A stretch of DNA of 64,000 nt from Microglena sp. YARC. Its lineage: Eukaryota > Chlorophyta > Chlorophyceae > Chlamydomonadales > Chlamydomonadaceae. A model generated the notes under the pieces. That model ran no database searches. It was given only the letters and a program-made list of their open reading frames with translations, and was not told where the DNA came from. The translations under genes were made by a program, and so were the position numbers. Below are positions 1 through 11,371 of this stretch, one piece after another; position 1 is the first letter of the stretch; every line of letters starts with the position of its first letter. The stretch lies in the NCBI GenBank assembly GCA_022414725.1, contig CM039462.1, positions 50,453,005 through 50,517,004 of the forward strand, written 5' to 3'.

Positions 1-60
1 CTGTGACAGTCACTGATGGTACCAACATGGGGACTGGCTCTGTTAGCATTGCCACAGGCT
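1..60 (+). CDS. 3' edge of an Ig-like repeat (partial)
   Basis: Reading from base 3, the frame gives VTVTDGTNMGTGSVSIATG and then TAG. This parallels the end of the downstream unit, which reads TVTATDGTKTATATVGIAT (around 430-490). It is therefore another copy of the same Ig-like repeat, cut by the window edge. Whether the TAG is a true stop or lies just inside an intron cannot be decided: the sequence after the ACAG could be a weak GC-type donor. Confidence 0.45.
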
Positions 61-263
61 AGTGCAATATGATTCACATCTCATTGAAAATGATCAAATT
101 TATGCATGGCAAACAGCTTGCCTACTTTTCAATCAGGACTTTAATGGGCACTTAAAATTATACCACTTGCTGCTGACATGAAAAATCCTGGGACTCTCAA
201 CATTTGCTTGTACGTCCTGCACCTAAATCTGAACCCACCTGATGCCTTCCCATACATGCTGTT

Positions 264-498
264 ATGGATGTGACCTACAAAACTCCAGTGACCTACACCT
301 TGGTGGATTTTGGTGGCTCCCCTACCGACTTCACCATCACCCTTGCCCTTCAGGCGGGTCTGGTGATTTCCGCCACAACCGGCTTCATCTCAGGCACCCC
401 CACAGCGAAGTCAGCTGCTAGGGTTTACACTGTGACAGCCACTGATGGTACCAAGACGGCGACTGCCACTGTTGGCATTGCCACTGTCAGCATCGCCG
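264..498 (+). CDS. Exon encoding a putative Ig-like (He_PIG-type) domain
   Basis: The exon encodes about 78 residues containing LVISATTGFISGTP followed by YTVTATDGT. This is the pattern of the 'putative Ig' (He_PIG) family, a beta-sandwich repeat found in extracellular and surface proteins. The exon ends at base 498 with a single G of a split codon. A strong donor (GTGAGT) follows. The acceptor at 827-828 restores a Gly codon and keeps the frame open, so the intron is supported by phase as well as consensus. The ATG at 264 may not be the true start: the upstream fragment at 1-60 suggests the protein begins outside the window. The role is inferred to be adhesion or cell-surface. Confidence 0.6.
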
Positions 499-828
499 GT
501 GAGTTGCTCTCCTTTGCCGAGAAGCACGTTCCATTACACCCTCCCCTGTTGTGTTTGTATTTGTCAGCATACAATGATATGTCAATCAGCCGATCCCCAT
601 CTAGCAGTCCTCCTCTTACCCCCTTGTAAAATAACTTGCCGACTCACTGCCGACTGACAAACATCTCATTATACATGACAAAGCCATCACATAACCTTCC
701 TCAATAATCATAATATTTACTGGTGTGTTAGATTATAAAAGCAAACCAGTCAATGAAGTGTATGTGTTGCTTGCAATTCTGTGCACCTTATCCCAGCTCA
801 TCTAAGTTCCCTGCCCTTGCTCTTCCAG
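499..828 (+). other. Spliceosomal intron (330 bp)
   Basis: The donor GTGAGT at 499-504 and the acceptor CTCTTCCAG ending at 828 with a pyrimidine-rich run are both close to consensus. Joining 498 to 829 gives one continuous frame (phase 1, Gly codon). This is the clearest splice pair in the window and indicates a eukaryotic nuclear gene. Confidence 0.6.
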
Positions 829-1655
829 GTTTAACCGACTTAATCGGCAAAATATGTGTGCAGCTCAAGCAGAAGGCCACAGTAACACTGTCAAGGGATA
901 CCTGCATAGCTACTGAAGCTGCCAAGCCTGCTTTCATCTCCTCCTTCCAGTTGGCAACTGCTCGCCAGGCATGGAACACCGCCAACCCTAACTTTACAAT
1001 CAAGCAAGGCGACATTGCAGTCATCATTAATGACATCGTATTCGTATGTGGCACTGCTAGACAACGTAATTGGTTGCAATGTGTCACTGTCTATGTGCCC
1101 TCAACGATCGATGTTGAGATGACTCCTAACGACGCCATTGCTGCAACAGCTAGATTCACAACAGCAGCCGCTTCAGCTTACTCCTCACCTACCTAACAGT
1201 TTGCTAAGGACTATGCTGGTTTTGGGTCAACTGTGACTGTTAAGGCCCCTGTGCAAACGACGTGTGGCTTTCCTCCTTCTCCTCCTCCTGATGGTACCTT
1301 GCATACAAGGTTGTTGTTATTTGAGTTCATCTGCCTAGACTATGTCAAGTTCATGACCAACACACCCAAGGTGGAGGTCTTCAATGCTTCAATTGTTCTT
1401 AGGCTGTATGCAGCATCTGGAGGAGGTGGTGTGCAGGTTTTGGACATCAGGTCTGGCTCTGTCACTGCGGAGACCAGGATTACGTACCCTGCTGGCACAA
1501 CACCTGAGCAAGTGGCCGCCTATGCAAAAATTATGCTGGAGAATCCTGGTGCAATCTTTGATGCAGATTTTCTCGCTACGTATGGCTTCGCCAGTGTTAG
1601 TGTTCCTCCTCCTGATGGTACCTTGCTTGTATTTTGGTTCCATTTGAGTTCATAG
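829..1655 (+). pseudogene. Exon(s) with unidentified extracellular domain, first copy; in-frame stop
   Basis: After the splice the frame runs through an unrecognised segment (about 120 residues, containing FTIKQGDIAVIINDIVFVC). It meets a TAA at 1194-1196, then continues open in the same frame (QFAKDYAGFGSTVTVKAP) to 1655. The second half holds a domain with the landmarks VEVFNASIVL, LYAASGGG, RSGSV, ETRITYPAGTTPEQVAAYAK and LENPGAIFDADF. The hydrophobic, Gly/Ser-rich pattern with 'GSV' is reminiscent of SEA-like extracellular domains of algal surface proteins, but I cannot assign a family. The in-frame TAA means either pseudogenisation, a base error, or an unrecognised small intron. Confidence 0.45.
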
Positions 1656-1930
1656 GAGTTGACTATGACGTGTTCATGACTGACAAACCCAAGGTGGAGG
1701 TCTTCAATGCTTCGATTGTTCTTGCGCTGTATGCGGCATCTGAAGGAGGTTATGTGGAGGGTTTGGCCTTCAGGTCTGGCTCTGTCATTGCGGAGACCAG
1801 GATTACGCTGGCACAACACAGGCACAGGTGGACGCCTATGAGAAAACTATGCTGGAGAATCCTGGTGCAATCTTTCATGCATATTTCCTCGCTACGTATG
1901 GCTTCACCAGCGTTAAGGCATTCCGTACGG
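1280..1930 (+). repeat. Two-copy tandem duplication of a ~325-bp domain-coding unit
   Basis: The string CCTCCTCCTGATGGTACCTT begins copy 1 near 1280 and copy 2 near 1606. Both copies then encode the VEVFNASIVL...LYAAS...RSGSV...ETRIT and LENPGAIF...LATYGF blocks. Copy 2 lacks a 7-base stretch just after ATTACG (near 1806), which shifts its frame. The duplicate therefore covers one protein domain and its linker. Confidence 0.75.
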
Positions 1931-2103
1931 GAGGCTCCGATGACAGCAATGTGCTGGCCTTGGGTCTGGGCCTTGGACTTGGACTTGGCATGGGAATCCC
2001 TCTCCTCCTCTTAATTGGGTTCTTACTCAACCGCAGGAGTTCAGGACAGGTCATTCACCCTCGCTCGGAGAAACGCCTGTTTTTAGCGGGAATAGCGAAT
2101 TGA
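1606..2103 (+). pseudogene. Second domain copy plus C-terminal transmembrane segment
   Basis: The second copy of the duplicated domain starts in one frame (1634 onward) and continues, after the 7-base deletion, in another (1828-2103). The latter reads KTMLENPGAIFHAYFLATYG, then FRTGGSDDSN. A hydrophobic stretch follows of about 24 residues, rich in Gly/Leu and then Pro-Leu-Leu-Leu-Leu-Ile. A short basic tail (NRRSSG...) ends at a TGA. This is the layout of a single-pass membrane protein with an extracellular N-terminal part and a short cytosolic tail. With two lesions (TAA at 1194 and this frameshift) the gene is probably broken as assembled. Confidence 0.5.
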
Positions 2104-4420
2104 TTGATTCGATGCGAATTTGTATATTATCGTACTGAACTGGTGGCGTCAGGCTTGAGCCACGGTTCGAAAAGGGTGTACCTTTGCGGCGGACCCATAC
2201 CACCCCGTAACACCCGTGTCCGCGGATAAAGAAGTTCGACCACTGTTACCTTGATCGCACATTAACTTTTGAGCCTAAGGAAGGAGGTAATTCTGCCTAA
2301 TGGTCACAAACAAAAAAAAAAAAACTGTGATAGATAAATACCAGTCACCAGCTCCAGCCAGGTTCAGATGGATGCTGATATTAAAACATGCTTTGCTATG
2401 CTACAGTCTTGTTTGGAGGTCTGGGCAGGCTGTCCATGAGCTCTGATTATTATCCAGAGTTAGGTCGAATACAAACTGTTCACCTAGTTCAGGTTTCCTA
2501 ACACCTAAGTAAACTTGCAGAGCTTCAATGATACTGATGTTGATCTGTCTGGCTGCATAGTACATCTTATTAGGGATACCTACACTGCAGCAGCTGGTCA
2601 ATGATGATGGTACTATTACTGTTACGGTGAAAGGATCCCCACACCGGCGATAACAAATGAGAAGCATTGGGCTACGATAACATGATCTGACATTATATAC
2701 AATTATATCTATCACTTCGCTGGGGAAAGTACCCAGCACATGCAAGCAAACATTTAGAAATATTCGCTGGCGCCAACTCGCTCTGCCTATTATAAATTCG
2801 AGTTTCAATTTGTTTAGGCCAAGATCTGGCTAAGACGTTATTAAGTCACATTGACGTCCAAACAAATGAGGTTTGATTTCCCTATGTTTTTGAAGTGCAT
2901 TTCTCAAATACACTAGGGCAGTGAGCCCGTCTTAATGACGGCTGGATATCCCCGCCCCCCCCCCCTCCTTGAAAAAGGCTTAGGAAGGCAGTAGTCTTGG
3001 TTACATTAAGCGGGAAGGTTTCTGAACACCTCTGTAGACAATGTCCGGTATATATCCATCACTGTTGACAACAAGTTAACCTATCAATCAACCGCTGCAT
3101 TGAGTATTCTTGGTTATGTCATCGTGCCCTGTTGCCATGATCATCCCCATTACACGGACACATGGATGCAGGTAGCGTACCCAGTGGGCACGTGGCTTGC
3201 CCAGGGGCCACCCCACCAACTTGCTGGTGGCCAGCGCGCCCAAGCCAAGCACTTGCAATCTGGAAACATTAAAAATCGTGGCAGCCCGATGCCCAGGTGT
3301 TACATTTGATAAGGTAGCAACATTAAAAATCGTGGCGCGCAAAGCTCCACCCAGAGATGTGAGATCTGGAAACATTACCCAAACCTGGGGGCGCGATGGA
3401 CCAGAACGGGAATACACATAAAAATAGGAATATCCCTGGTTAGGTGGTTCAGCAACAGCTCACAGCAAAGTTAGTGGACAACGAGTTTGGACAGACAGAG
3501 GTAGACCACAAATTTGAATAGAGGGTGACGCAGGCAGGGAGTGCTGGAAACAGCAGAAGTGCGCGTGCAAATCCGGGAATGGAGAAAATGTTGAAGGCGA
3601 AACATGCTTGGGTTAGGGAGCACAGCTTCCGTAGTCAGAGCGTGCTTAGCGCAGGCGCAAGGTAAACGTAGGGGGAGGTTAAAGAGTAGAGTTTGATTTG
3701 AAAATCAAGTGTTAAGGTGGACATGTGCCAGATCAGCAGTCAACGGTTGAGGTGAAAATGTTCCACACCAGCATGAAAACTTGCTAGATAAGTGATTAAG
3801 CGGAACCATTGCCTGGTAAGCCCTGAACCCCCCATGGTTGCAGTCGTCAGGCCGACAACGCAACTTAAATAGTATAGATAGATAGATCGTGCAGGGTGGG
3901 GGAGGGGGGCTTGGATTCGGAAGACAGTGAGCAGCCCAGAGTTGGCTGAAAACCCATGTAACAACCTAATCCAATCCTACACCTGCACAACCAGGTTAAG
4001 TGGCCAATTAAGGCCGATGGGACTTCCTAGCCCCACTAACTATACAGCAGTACACACCGCCATTGTTTTTGTCCATCTTTCTGTTGGTTCAGTTTTGGCT
4101 TGGGCACATTTGGAGTCCGGTAGGGCACCAGGACAAGTTCTAAGAGCGTGTCGCTTCGGAAAATTGCTTTAGCAGTCACCGGCAGGGAGTTTGGGAAGTA
4201 GTGGAGAAAGTAGCTACTCGTAGCCGAATAGAGCTACAAACATTGAACAACTTTTGCGAAGCACTTGACCGCTGCGATGCTAGAGCTACTCTAGTCATGC
4301 GCACTCCAACTATGAGCAAAAATGGTGGGTGCGGAGGTGGTCGGAATCGTTCAAACGCCTGGGCATCTGTCGGACAGACTGATTGATAGATGGAGAGACG
4401 GACAGACGGCGGAGAGAGAC
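2104..4420. other. Non-coding stretch, no convincing gene
   Basis: Nothing here resembles a known gene. A minus-strand frame at 2401-2808 (135 codons, Met start) has no recognisable domain and no partner, and I rate it unlikely. There is a short A-run near 2312, a C-run near 2947, and two copies of the phrase AACATTAAAAATCGTGGC about 55 bases apart (near 3266 and 3320). The rest is unremarkable. Confidence 0.4.
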
Positions 4421-4537
4421 ACATGGGGAATCTAGGGCTTCAGCCCCGGGACCCCTGGGGGGTCCAGAGGGGGCTAAAGCGAAAATGTAATCATGATGAT
4501 GATCATCAATAACACATGGACACACATACTTATATAC

Positions 4538-5320
4538 ACAGTGAGCTAAGGTGCCTCACAGCTGTACTGCCCAGTCCTACCACATCATCCCAGAGGTAAC
4601 TGATCGCTATCAGGGCATTCACAACCTGCTCTCCTTTGTCCACATGGCCGTCCAGCTACTCCACCCACCCACCACCCACACCCATACAGGCACGGCGTTC
4701 ACAACCTACTCTCCTATGTCCACCTAGCCGGCCGGCTACTCCACCCACCCACCCGCCACCACTTTGACACCCATACTTTAGATGAACAAACAACAGGAAG
4801 ACAGGAAAAGGAGATAGACAAGATGCAAATGCATGGACCTATGCAAAGATGCAACCCAAGAGATGCTTGAGTGAGACTAGACTAGCAATGGTCCTACCCA
4901 CTGCAGGGTACCGGCTCACTAAATAGGACCATCTAGTCTCACATTGCCCTGTAGGTCCTCAGGGGTGGAAGAAAGGGCCCCCTAAGTATTGGGGGCATCC
5001 ACTTCTATGGGAGAATGAACCCCCGGGTGGTGATGGGGGGGGGGGGTGGGGGGGGGAGGCTTATGGGGCGGTCCTGGAAGAGCTTGTGGACTAGGATAAG
5101 GTTCCGAGGGACTTGGAGAGGGTCCTTGGGGTGGACCCCTCACACCCATACATGCATACACACTCAGGCAGAGCATTCCCATCCTACTGTCGTACGTCCA
5201 CGTGGCCAGACAACACAAGCACATGCACACAGTGAGCTAAGGTACCTCCTTACCTTGTCCTTCACAGCTGTACGGCCCAGTCTTGCCGGCTCATCCTAGA
5301 GGCTACAGATCGCTATCAGG
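4538..5320 (+). repeat. Diverged repeat pair with an internal short tandem
   Basis: The segment beginning CACAGTGAGCTAAGGT near 4538 (then CAGCTGTAC, GCCCAGTC, ATCGCTATCAGG) recurs near 5229-5321 with small changes. Between them, the phrase 'ttcacaacctgctctcct.tgtccac' occurs twice (near 4618 and 4690), followed each time by a CCACCCACC run. A G-run lies at about 5036-5057 and prevents meaningful ORF calls. No gene is supported. Confidence 0.55.
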
Positions 5321-5403
5321 TTAGGGCCACCAGGTCTGCTAGAAGGGGCTGAGAATTTGCACCTATACCCATGTCACTGGTGCCCACCGTGTATCACGCA
5401 TTA

Positions 5404-5426
5404 TAATGATGATGATGATGATGATG
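5404..5426 (+). repeat. ATG trinucleotide microsatellite
   Basis: About seven consecutive ATG/GAT trinucleotides. The tract is a simple sequence with no coding evidence. Confidence 0.8.
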
Positions 5427-5429
5427 GGT

Positions 5430-8290
5430 ACATTCATAGCTTTTCTTTTCAGCTACGAGCAACAGCTTCTAGGAAATTCCTCTAACTGGCTGTTGAGGCA
5501 AACCAAATGCAACCTAGTGCACCTTGAAGCAGACACAATCAGCTGTCCATAACTGCTGAAATATGTCAATATAACTTGGTGGCTGACTCAAGCAAGTTGC
5601 TCGTAGTAAATGAGAAAAGCTCTGGGTACATGATCATGTACTGATAATTTGGCAGGTCTTCGACACCTTTTTATTTGGCTCGAAAGGGTGCGCTAATTGT
5701 GGGTATGAGGGGTTCTGCAGGGGTGCAGAAAAGGGTACCAAGACCCCCCCTTAAGTAGCAGTGACAACAGCGATGATGATAGTAAACATTTTGTGGTGCC
5801 CTACTGGCACTTCAAATGTGTCCGTGGCTTGACGGAGTTGAGGGGGACTAATGAACATTATTGGTGTACCCTATCTGCCCAGAACCAGAATGATAAAATC
5901 GTGAAAATGTGGATGAATCGTGCTAAGCCGAAACGCTGCCTTACTTGCTCGACCCATTGATTGAGCGATACTATTATTACCTGGCTGCTGCCCCGACCGG
6001 CAGTGCTGGATGATCGGGGCCCGATCGTTGCTCTTCAACTTGCAACTCGCTCTACAAGGCGACTTCGGGTTTTCCAGAACGTGCAGACGGGGCGCGGCCG
6101 AGGGGGTGATTACCAGAGGGTGATTACGAAGGCAGGGCAGGTGCTGCAGGTAAAATGGCTGAACCCTGCACATTTCCAATGGTCGCTACGGGACGTCCTG
6201 CACATCGATCTCCAGAGGGCAAGGCTTATTCGATCAAACCTGCTATGGGGTCTGGTGCGAATGGTAATGAAGGAAGGGCAAGGAGCGCCAGTGCGGCAAT
6301 GCTGAATAATAAAACAATCCGTCAGAGCAAGCAATGACGAGCTGCGTGTTATTAACCTTATTGCTGGGGCATGAGTCCAGAGGATACCAGGAGGCGGATT
6401 AGCACGCTTCCTTGTTTCGCTATTTCTATCCGTCAATCACAGATGTTGATGATGACGGACATGACCGATGAAAAACTCCAACGCCAACGCCAACCAGGTC
6501 ATCACATGCGCCTTGTCGGACTGTTCCAGAAAGGAATCTAGCTCGAAGACAACAGGATGAAGGTAACAGGAAGACAATTGGTACCATTTTTTTTTCTTCT
6601 TCGAACTAGATTCATGGCTGAAACACAGGAACAGGAGGACAGTTGGTAGCAGATTCTAAGGTGCGACGGGTGCGCACGAGGGCGGCATGGAGATGGAAGG
6701 AGATGAGGGGGCGGGTGACGCTGGTTGGGTGGATACCGAGAAAAGAAAACATGGGTAGAAGGGATTTTAGTAGATTATACCAAAGGAGTTGAGGATGATA
6801 GAGTCTGGGGAGATGACGCGCCAACCAGCAGAGCTGAGGGCCGCACACATGGTGGAATGTAAACTCGTTTCGAGGCAAGGGCGGTGGGATACAGGGAGTC
6901 CCACGTGTATGTGAGCTCGCAGTGGTAGACGATGAGGGAAGCATGGAGGGCGGAGAGTTCGGGCTGGGTGAGGGAGGCAGTGTGGGAGGGGGCGTCATAG
7001 AGCGAGAAACTGGCGAGGGATAGAACGTTGGGACGAAATTTTGTTGACGGAGGTAAAGGAAAAGCAATACGCCAAGTACATGAACAAGGGCAAGAGGGTG
7101 GAAGGTCGGGGAGAGGAGCCAGGGGGCAGACCAGCACTGGAGAGAACAGAAGCTACAGAAAGTACGACAGTTGCGAAGGGCGCGTGAACCTGTCACGCGA
7201 ATAGCAGCAGTGCAACAACTCTACTATACGAAATGCAAAAGTGCAGGGCGCGTGAACCTGGGTGCGGGGATGCAGGACGCGCGTACTGTTATCGTTCAGT
7301 ACGATGTCCAGGTAAAACAATTGGGAAGGTAAAACCTCTAGAATCGGGCTGCTATATCGGTTCTGGTATCGGGCTGCACGTATCTCCTTACATTTGGGCC
7401 CACACAAAAAAAACATTGCATCAGCCGCTGCTTAAAAAAAAAATGCCTCGTCTGACCCGACCTCTACATTACTAATACACATCGGGTTTGATACCGTAGT
7501 CTATGCTTAATAGCTAAAGGTTAATAAGGTAGCTTATACAAGCTTATGTTTTTTCACGTGTATGAAGTGATAGTGACAAAAAACCTTGAAAAAGGAAAAT
7601 TAGAAAATTGGAAAAAGCTGAATTCGAGGATTTGAGGAAAAGAGGATATCCCCATCCTACTAGAATATATCAACCTCTTGCGGCTCTTAGGGATCAAATA
7701 TGTTCAGGGCCTAAAATGATGGCATTGATATTGACCTCAGGCGGTAAAACGATATGCATGAGCACTTGTGCACCCAAGGGACACTTGCACCCAGATCCAC
7801 CTAGAGATAAAACCATTGTAGTCAATTGTACTACACAGAAGTTATTAACCCTCACGCAAGGCTCAAATAGACCCTACGCATACTAATAAGTGACATGGAG
7901 TCTTCTGATCAGCTCTGATCCACAATCTTTTAGGAGCTGATACCTGGGTAGAGAATACTAGCGTTTAATTGCAGATTTGGAACTGCTGGGCTCATTTGTC
8001 CTGTCTTTATCATGAACGCTGCCCATCAGATGGGCAGATTCTTGGAATACCAAGCTCGAGATTTTACTAGCAGGTACAAATTGAAGTGCCTTTGACCTGG
8101 GTACTACATTTTGTCAAATTGGTTAGCGCTTAAAGAGCACAAACGTCAAATTTGTCAGCGCTTTTTAACCTTTTAGTGCAAAAAGCGCTGTGCCCACATG
8201 GAGTTGAAAAACTGCGCGAAACGCGTAGTGGGGCTAAAAATGCGAGCGCGAAATCGAGCTGCCGTGCGCGCTTTGTAGTACCCTGCCTTT
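5430..8290. other. Non-coding stretch with only unrecognised open frames
   Basis: The longest open frames are minus 6612-7196 (194 codons, pyrimidine-rich, Pro/Ser/Leu-rich) and plus 7608-7886 (92 codons). Neither has a recognisable motif. The first is an expected by-product of a purine-rich plus strand. I do not call them as genes. Near 8215-8275 there is a cluster of GCGCGAAA-like words. Confidence 0.4.
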
Positions 8291-8296
8291 GAAGGT

Positions 8297-8519
8297 AACC
8301 AGTTGGTCGGCCCCCTATGGGGGGCAGACCTATGCGATACTAACGCGAAATCGTCACATCTTCACATCTTCAAATCTTCACATTTCCCCTGGAACGCTGG
8401 TCAAAATTGCCGGTTGGTCGGCCCCCTAAGGGTGACAGACCTATGCGATACTTACGCGAAAGCATGCTGTTTTTTCACATCTTCAAATATTCCCAAGAAA
8501 GCCGGTCAAATAAGCCAGT
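8297..8519 (+). repeat. Two-unit tandem repeat, ~112 bp
   Basis: The block GTTGGTCGGCCCCCTA...CAGACCTATGCGATACT.ACGCGAAA and the TTCACATCTTCAAAT tail occur twice (from about 8301 and about 8414). Each copy ends with a G-GGTCAAA-GCC-GTT phrase. Function unknown. Confidence 0.7.
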
Positions 8520-8705
8520 TAATTCAGTATTCTGAAGTCTAAGCGACTCGTGCTCGATTCCATCGCAGGGGATGGTTCTTCTTCTTCACCTTGTTGCTTG
8601 CAACTTTGTAACTTCTCTGCCCTCGATGAACAGTTGCTATCCCGGTATACGCAAGTTTTGCAGCGTAATACTTGCAAAGCAGTTTGCATGGCCGCAAGTC
8701 CAATA

Positions 8706-8837
8706 TTTTGATTCCGGAGTTATGTGCAGAGCACAGTGACGAGGGGAAGTCGAGAAGGATAAGATCTTTACAGTTAGATAAAGCATTCAATCGATGCGCT
8801 AGGAGGAAGTACTGAGATGGCGCGGTACCATAGGGTA
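8706..8837. repeat. 132-bp dispersed repeat, copy 1
   Basis: This matches 22914-23045 over 132 bases from TTTTGATTCCGGAG to ACCATAGGGTA with essentially one visible substitution (CAATCG versus CAGTCG). The sequence outside the block differs. No coding or transposon hallmark was seen, so the origin is unknown. Confidence 0.8.
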
Positions 8838-8875
8838 ACGGCCACAGAGTCCGTGCCATAGCTGGCAGCGGCACA

Positions 8876-9290
8876 TGCAGTACAGTGCTACAGGGCGGGA
8901 GTCCTGTGCACTCTAAGTCACTCTAGGTGAACCGGGAAGACCCGGTGAATAACATCCCCCCCAATTCCTGGCATTCTTCATATTGGAGAATTCCGGGAAT
9001 TAGAGGAGTTAAAAAGAAACTAGAGGGACTGAAGATAATTAATACAATCATGCTATTTATGGTAAAGTAGGCTGGCTGTAGACTTATTTAGAATAAGAGG
9101 TATAAATTTAGCTAAAGATGAGAAGTTGCTAGGAAGCTACAGGAGAGTTTTAAGTATAGCCTGTGAGGCAGTATCTCTGCCCAGAGCTAATGTAAAATAG
9201 AAGAAAGCAGTTCAGTATGAAGCAATCAATCAATATCTATTAAAAGTCTGGATCTTGGATATGCAGGAAATCAGGGTCAGGTTCAATTCA
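8876..9290 (-). mobile_element. 3' remnant of a copia-D-type element (LTR end, PPT, 3' UTR)
   Basis: On the minus strand this reads 3' UTR, then a polypurine tract (complement of CCCCCCCAATTCC near 8962), then an LTR beginning TGTTATTCACCGGG. The same order and similar sequence occur at 44416-45150 in copia D, including the AGAAAGCAGT...CAATCAATCAATATCTA block (9205-9245 and 45070-45112). The rest of the element is missing: it is cut at the left within the LTR and at the right near 9290-9390 where copia A begins. Confidence 0.65.
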
Positions 9291-9635
9291 TTTGCCAGTG
9301 GGAGCAGAGCTGATTACTATGGGTTTACTGGTAGCTTCAACTATCAACTATCAACTACACAGGTGGTGACTGGAGTGTTCATGTGTCTCAAACAGATCTA
9401 CCAGCGAGGTAGTCATGACCAGAGACTCGAGGTAAAATCAACCCCCAAAATCCAGTGCGACAGGTCTATACAAACTACATACCCATTCACCATCGCTACA
9501 GGATTGGAGTCGTACAACACTCGAGGTGAAGCAAGGGGCAGTAGACCTGAAGCAAATTAATATTCTGAAATCACCGCAGGTGGGCATCGAAACCCGCGAC
9601 TCCCGCAGAGAGCACAAACCTGAACTGCAGAAAAA

Positions 9636-11371
9636 TCACTGTAAATCAATAAACCTAGGGCGAAGCTTGTACTTGACCAAACCAAGCATACCATTCATAC
9701 TCCAAAAAACCTCTGCGGGGAGAGGCTTAGTGAAAGTATCAGCCAACTGCAAGGAGGTATGCACCTTAGTAACACCGATGCGCTGGCTTAGAACCAAATC
9801 CTTGATGTAGTGATGCATTATATCTATGTGTTTAGCCTTGCTTTCAAGCTTGTAGTCCTCTGTCCAGGACAGAGCTACCGTGGCATCACATTTGATAGTA
9901 ATCAAGTGAACAGGCAATCCCAGGTCTACCCTAAGATGCTTGAGCCACTGAACTTCCCTCGCACAACCAGCCAAAGCTTGATACTCAGCTTCCCCAGTAC
10001 TAACTGCAGGGGTGATTTGTCGCTTGGATACCCAATTGACAATTCCACCAGAAGCTAGAAAAGCAAGACCAGTTTCAGATCTCCTGTCTCCGGATCCTCA
10101 CCAAAAGATGCATCACTGTAAGCAAGGAGCTCAAATTTTGGGTCATGAGTGTAGGCAATACCAATATAAGTATGCTTGCGAAGGTACACCAGAACCCTCA
10201 GAGCTGCATTCCAGTGAGCCTGAGTAGGTGCTGCTGTGAATCTAAAAAGTTGACTAACAGCAAAAGCAATATCAGGTCTTGTGCACGTGGACAAGTAGAT
10301 GAGGCTACCAACCAGAGATGCGTACAAAGTGTTGTTAGGTAGAACAGGACTGCCAATGGCATGAACTGTAACTGACTTAGACACCCATGGGCACCTCAGA
10401 CGTAGCCTTCAACTTCTCTTCCCCTGCATTAAGCTTGAACCGCTCAACCATCCCATTAATAGCATTATGCTGACTGAGTACAATCTTCACACACCGCCCC
10501 TCATCATCAAGGGTAACATTACAGTCCAAAGAGAGGAACTGTTCAGGTACTCCCATTTCTGTAATAACCCACCCGTTATTACGCAAGATGGTAATAAGTG
10601 CATCATAGAGCACGAGCTCATCAACAGCAATCCAAAAGTCGTCGACATATGTCAGGACCCAGGACCACAGGCCATCAGTATCCAGGCGCACAAAAAGTGC
10701 TGGATCAGAGAGCGTCGGTCGGAAACCTGCAAGGCGAAGAACCTGCAGGACATTGTCATGCCAAGCTCTAGGGGCCTGCTTCAATCCATACAAGCTCTTC
10801 ACAATGCGACAAACCAGGGGTTTTCCATTAGGCCCAACCTTGATGAAGCCGTCAGGCTGCCTCAAGTACAATTTGAGGTTGGGATCTATCACTCCATGAA
10901 GGAATGCAGTCTTCACATCAATTTGCCTGGAGAACATCTTACGATGAACAACACCTGCAAGTAACACCCTCAAAGTCGCTTTAGAGGTGACCGGAGCAAA
11001 AGTCTGGTCGTACTCAATACCAGGACGCTGCATGTAACCTCTAGCCACAAAACGCGCTTTGTAGCGCTCCACTCTTCCATCCTTACCCAACTTTTTAGTA
11101 AATAACCATCTGGCAGACATAAGTCTGTACTCATCCCAGGATGAGGCTCCAGAATCCAAGTACCATGACCCTCGAGGGAAGCGATTTCATCTCTCATTGC
11201 TAGCTGCCACTCTTCCCTCTCAGGGTTATCGAGCGCTATAGCTTGAGCATAAGAAAGCTCACACTGGATGGAGATAAAAGCAGCACCAACTGGTTCTGGT
11301 ACCTCTTCTGCAGAACCATCAACAGACGGGATGGAGGGATCGCTCCACCTCATCAGAAGTATCACCAGCAA
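9636..11371 (-). pseudogene. Copia A copy 1: reverse transcriptase and RNase H
   Basis: RT begins near 11240 with 'REEWQLAMRDEIASLEGHGTW'-type hinge sequence. It includes RQIDVKTAFLHG, the LYGLKQAPRAWH block, and the catalytic YVDD (10638-10649, within LTYVDDFWIAVDE). The connection reads NTLYASLVGSLIYLSTCTRPD. RNase H carries YSDASFGED and, in the last frame, the KHIDIMHHYIKD and TKPLP signatures, ending in RPRFIDLQ and a stop at 9636. The product would copy element RNA into DNA in cytoplasmic particles. Frame breaks occur near 10385, 11150 and 10050; several coincide with homopolymers that are one base longer or shorter in copy 2. Confidence 0.85.

Noticed and set aside
1194..1196. TAA read as glutamine (alternative genetic code, as in some ulvophytes)
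   Set aside because: The other internal stops fall where Tyr (46260) or Trp (15552) is expected, and transposon ORFs end in TAA or TAG normally. A nonstandard code is not supported.
3088..3421. Overlapping ORFs on both strands
   Set aside because: No domain, no codon evidence, and they lie over a short AT-rich repeat; most likely chance.
6612..7196. 194-codon minus-strand gene
   Set aside because: It has no recognisable domain, an overlapping second frame of similar length, and base composition that explains the open frame.
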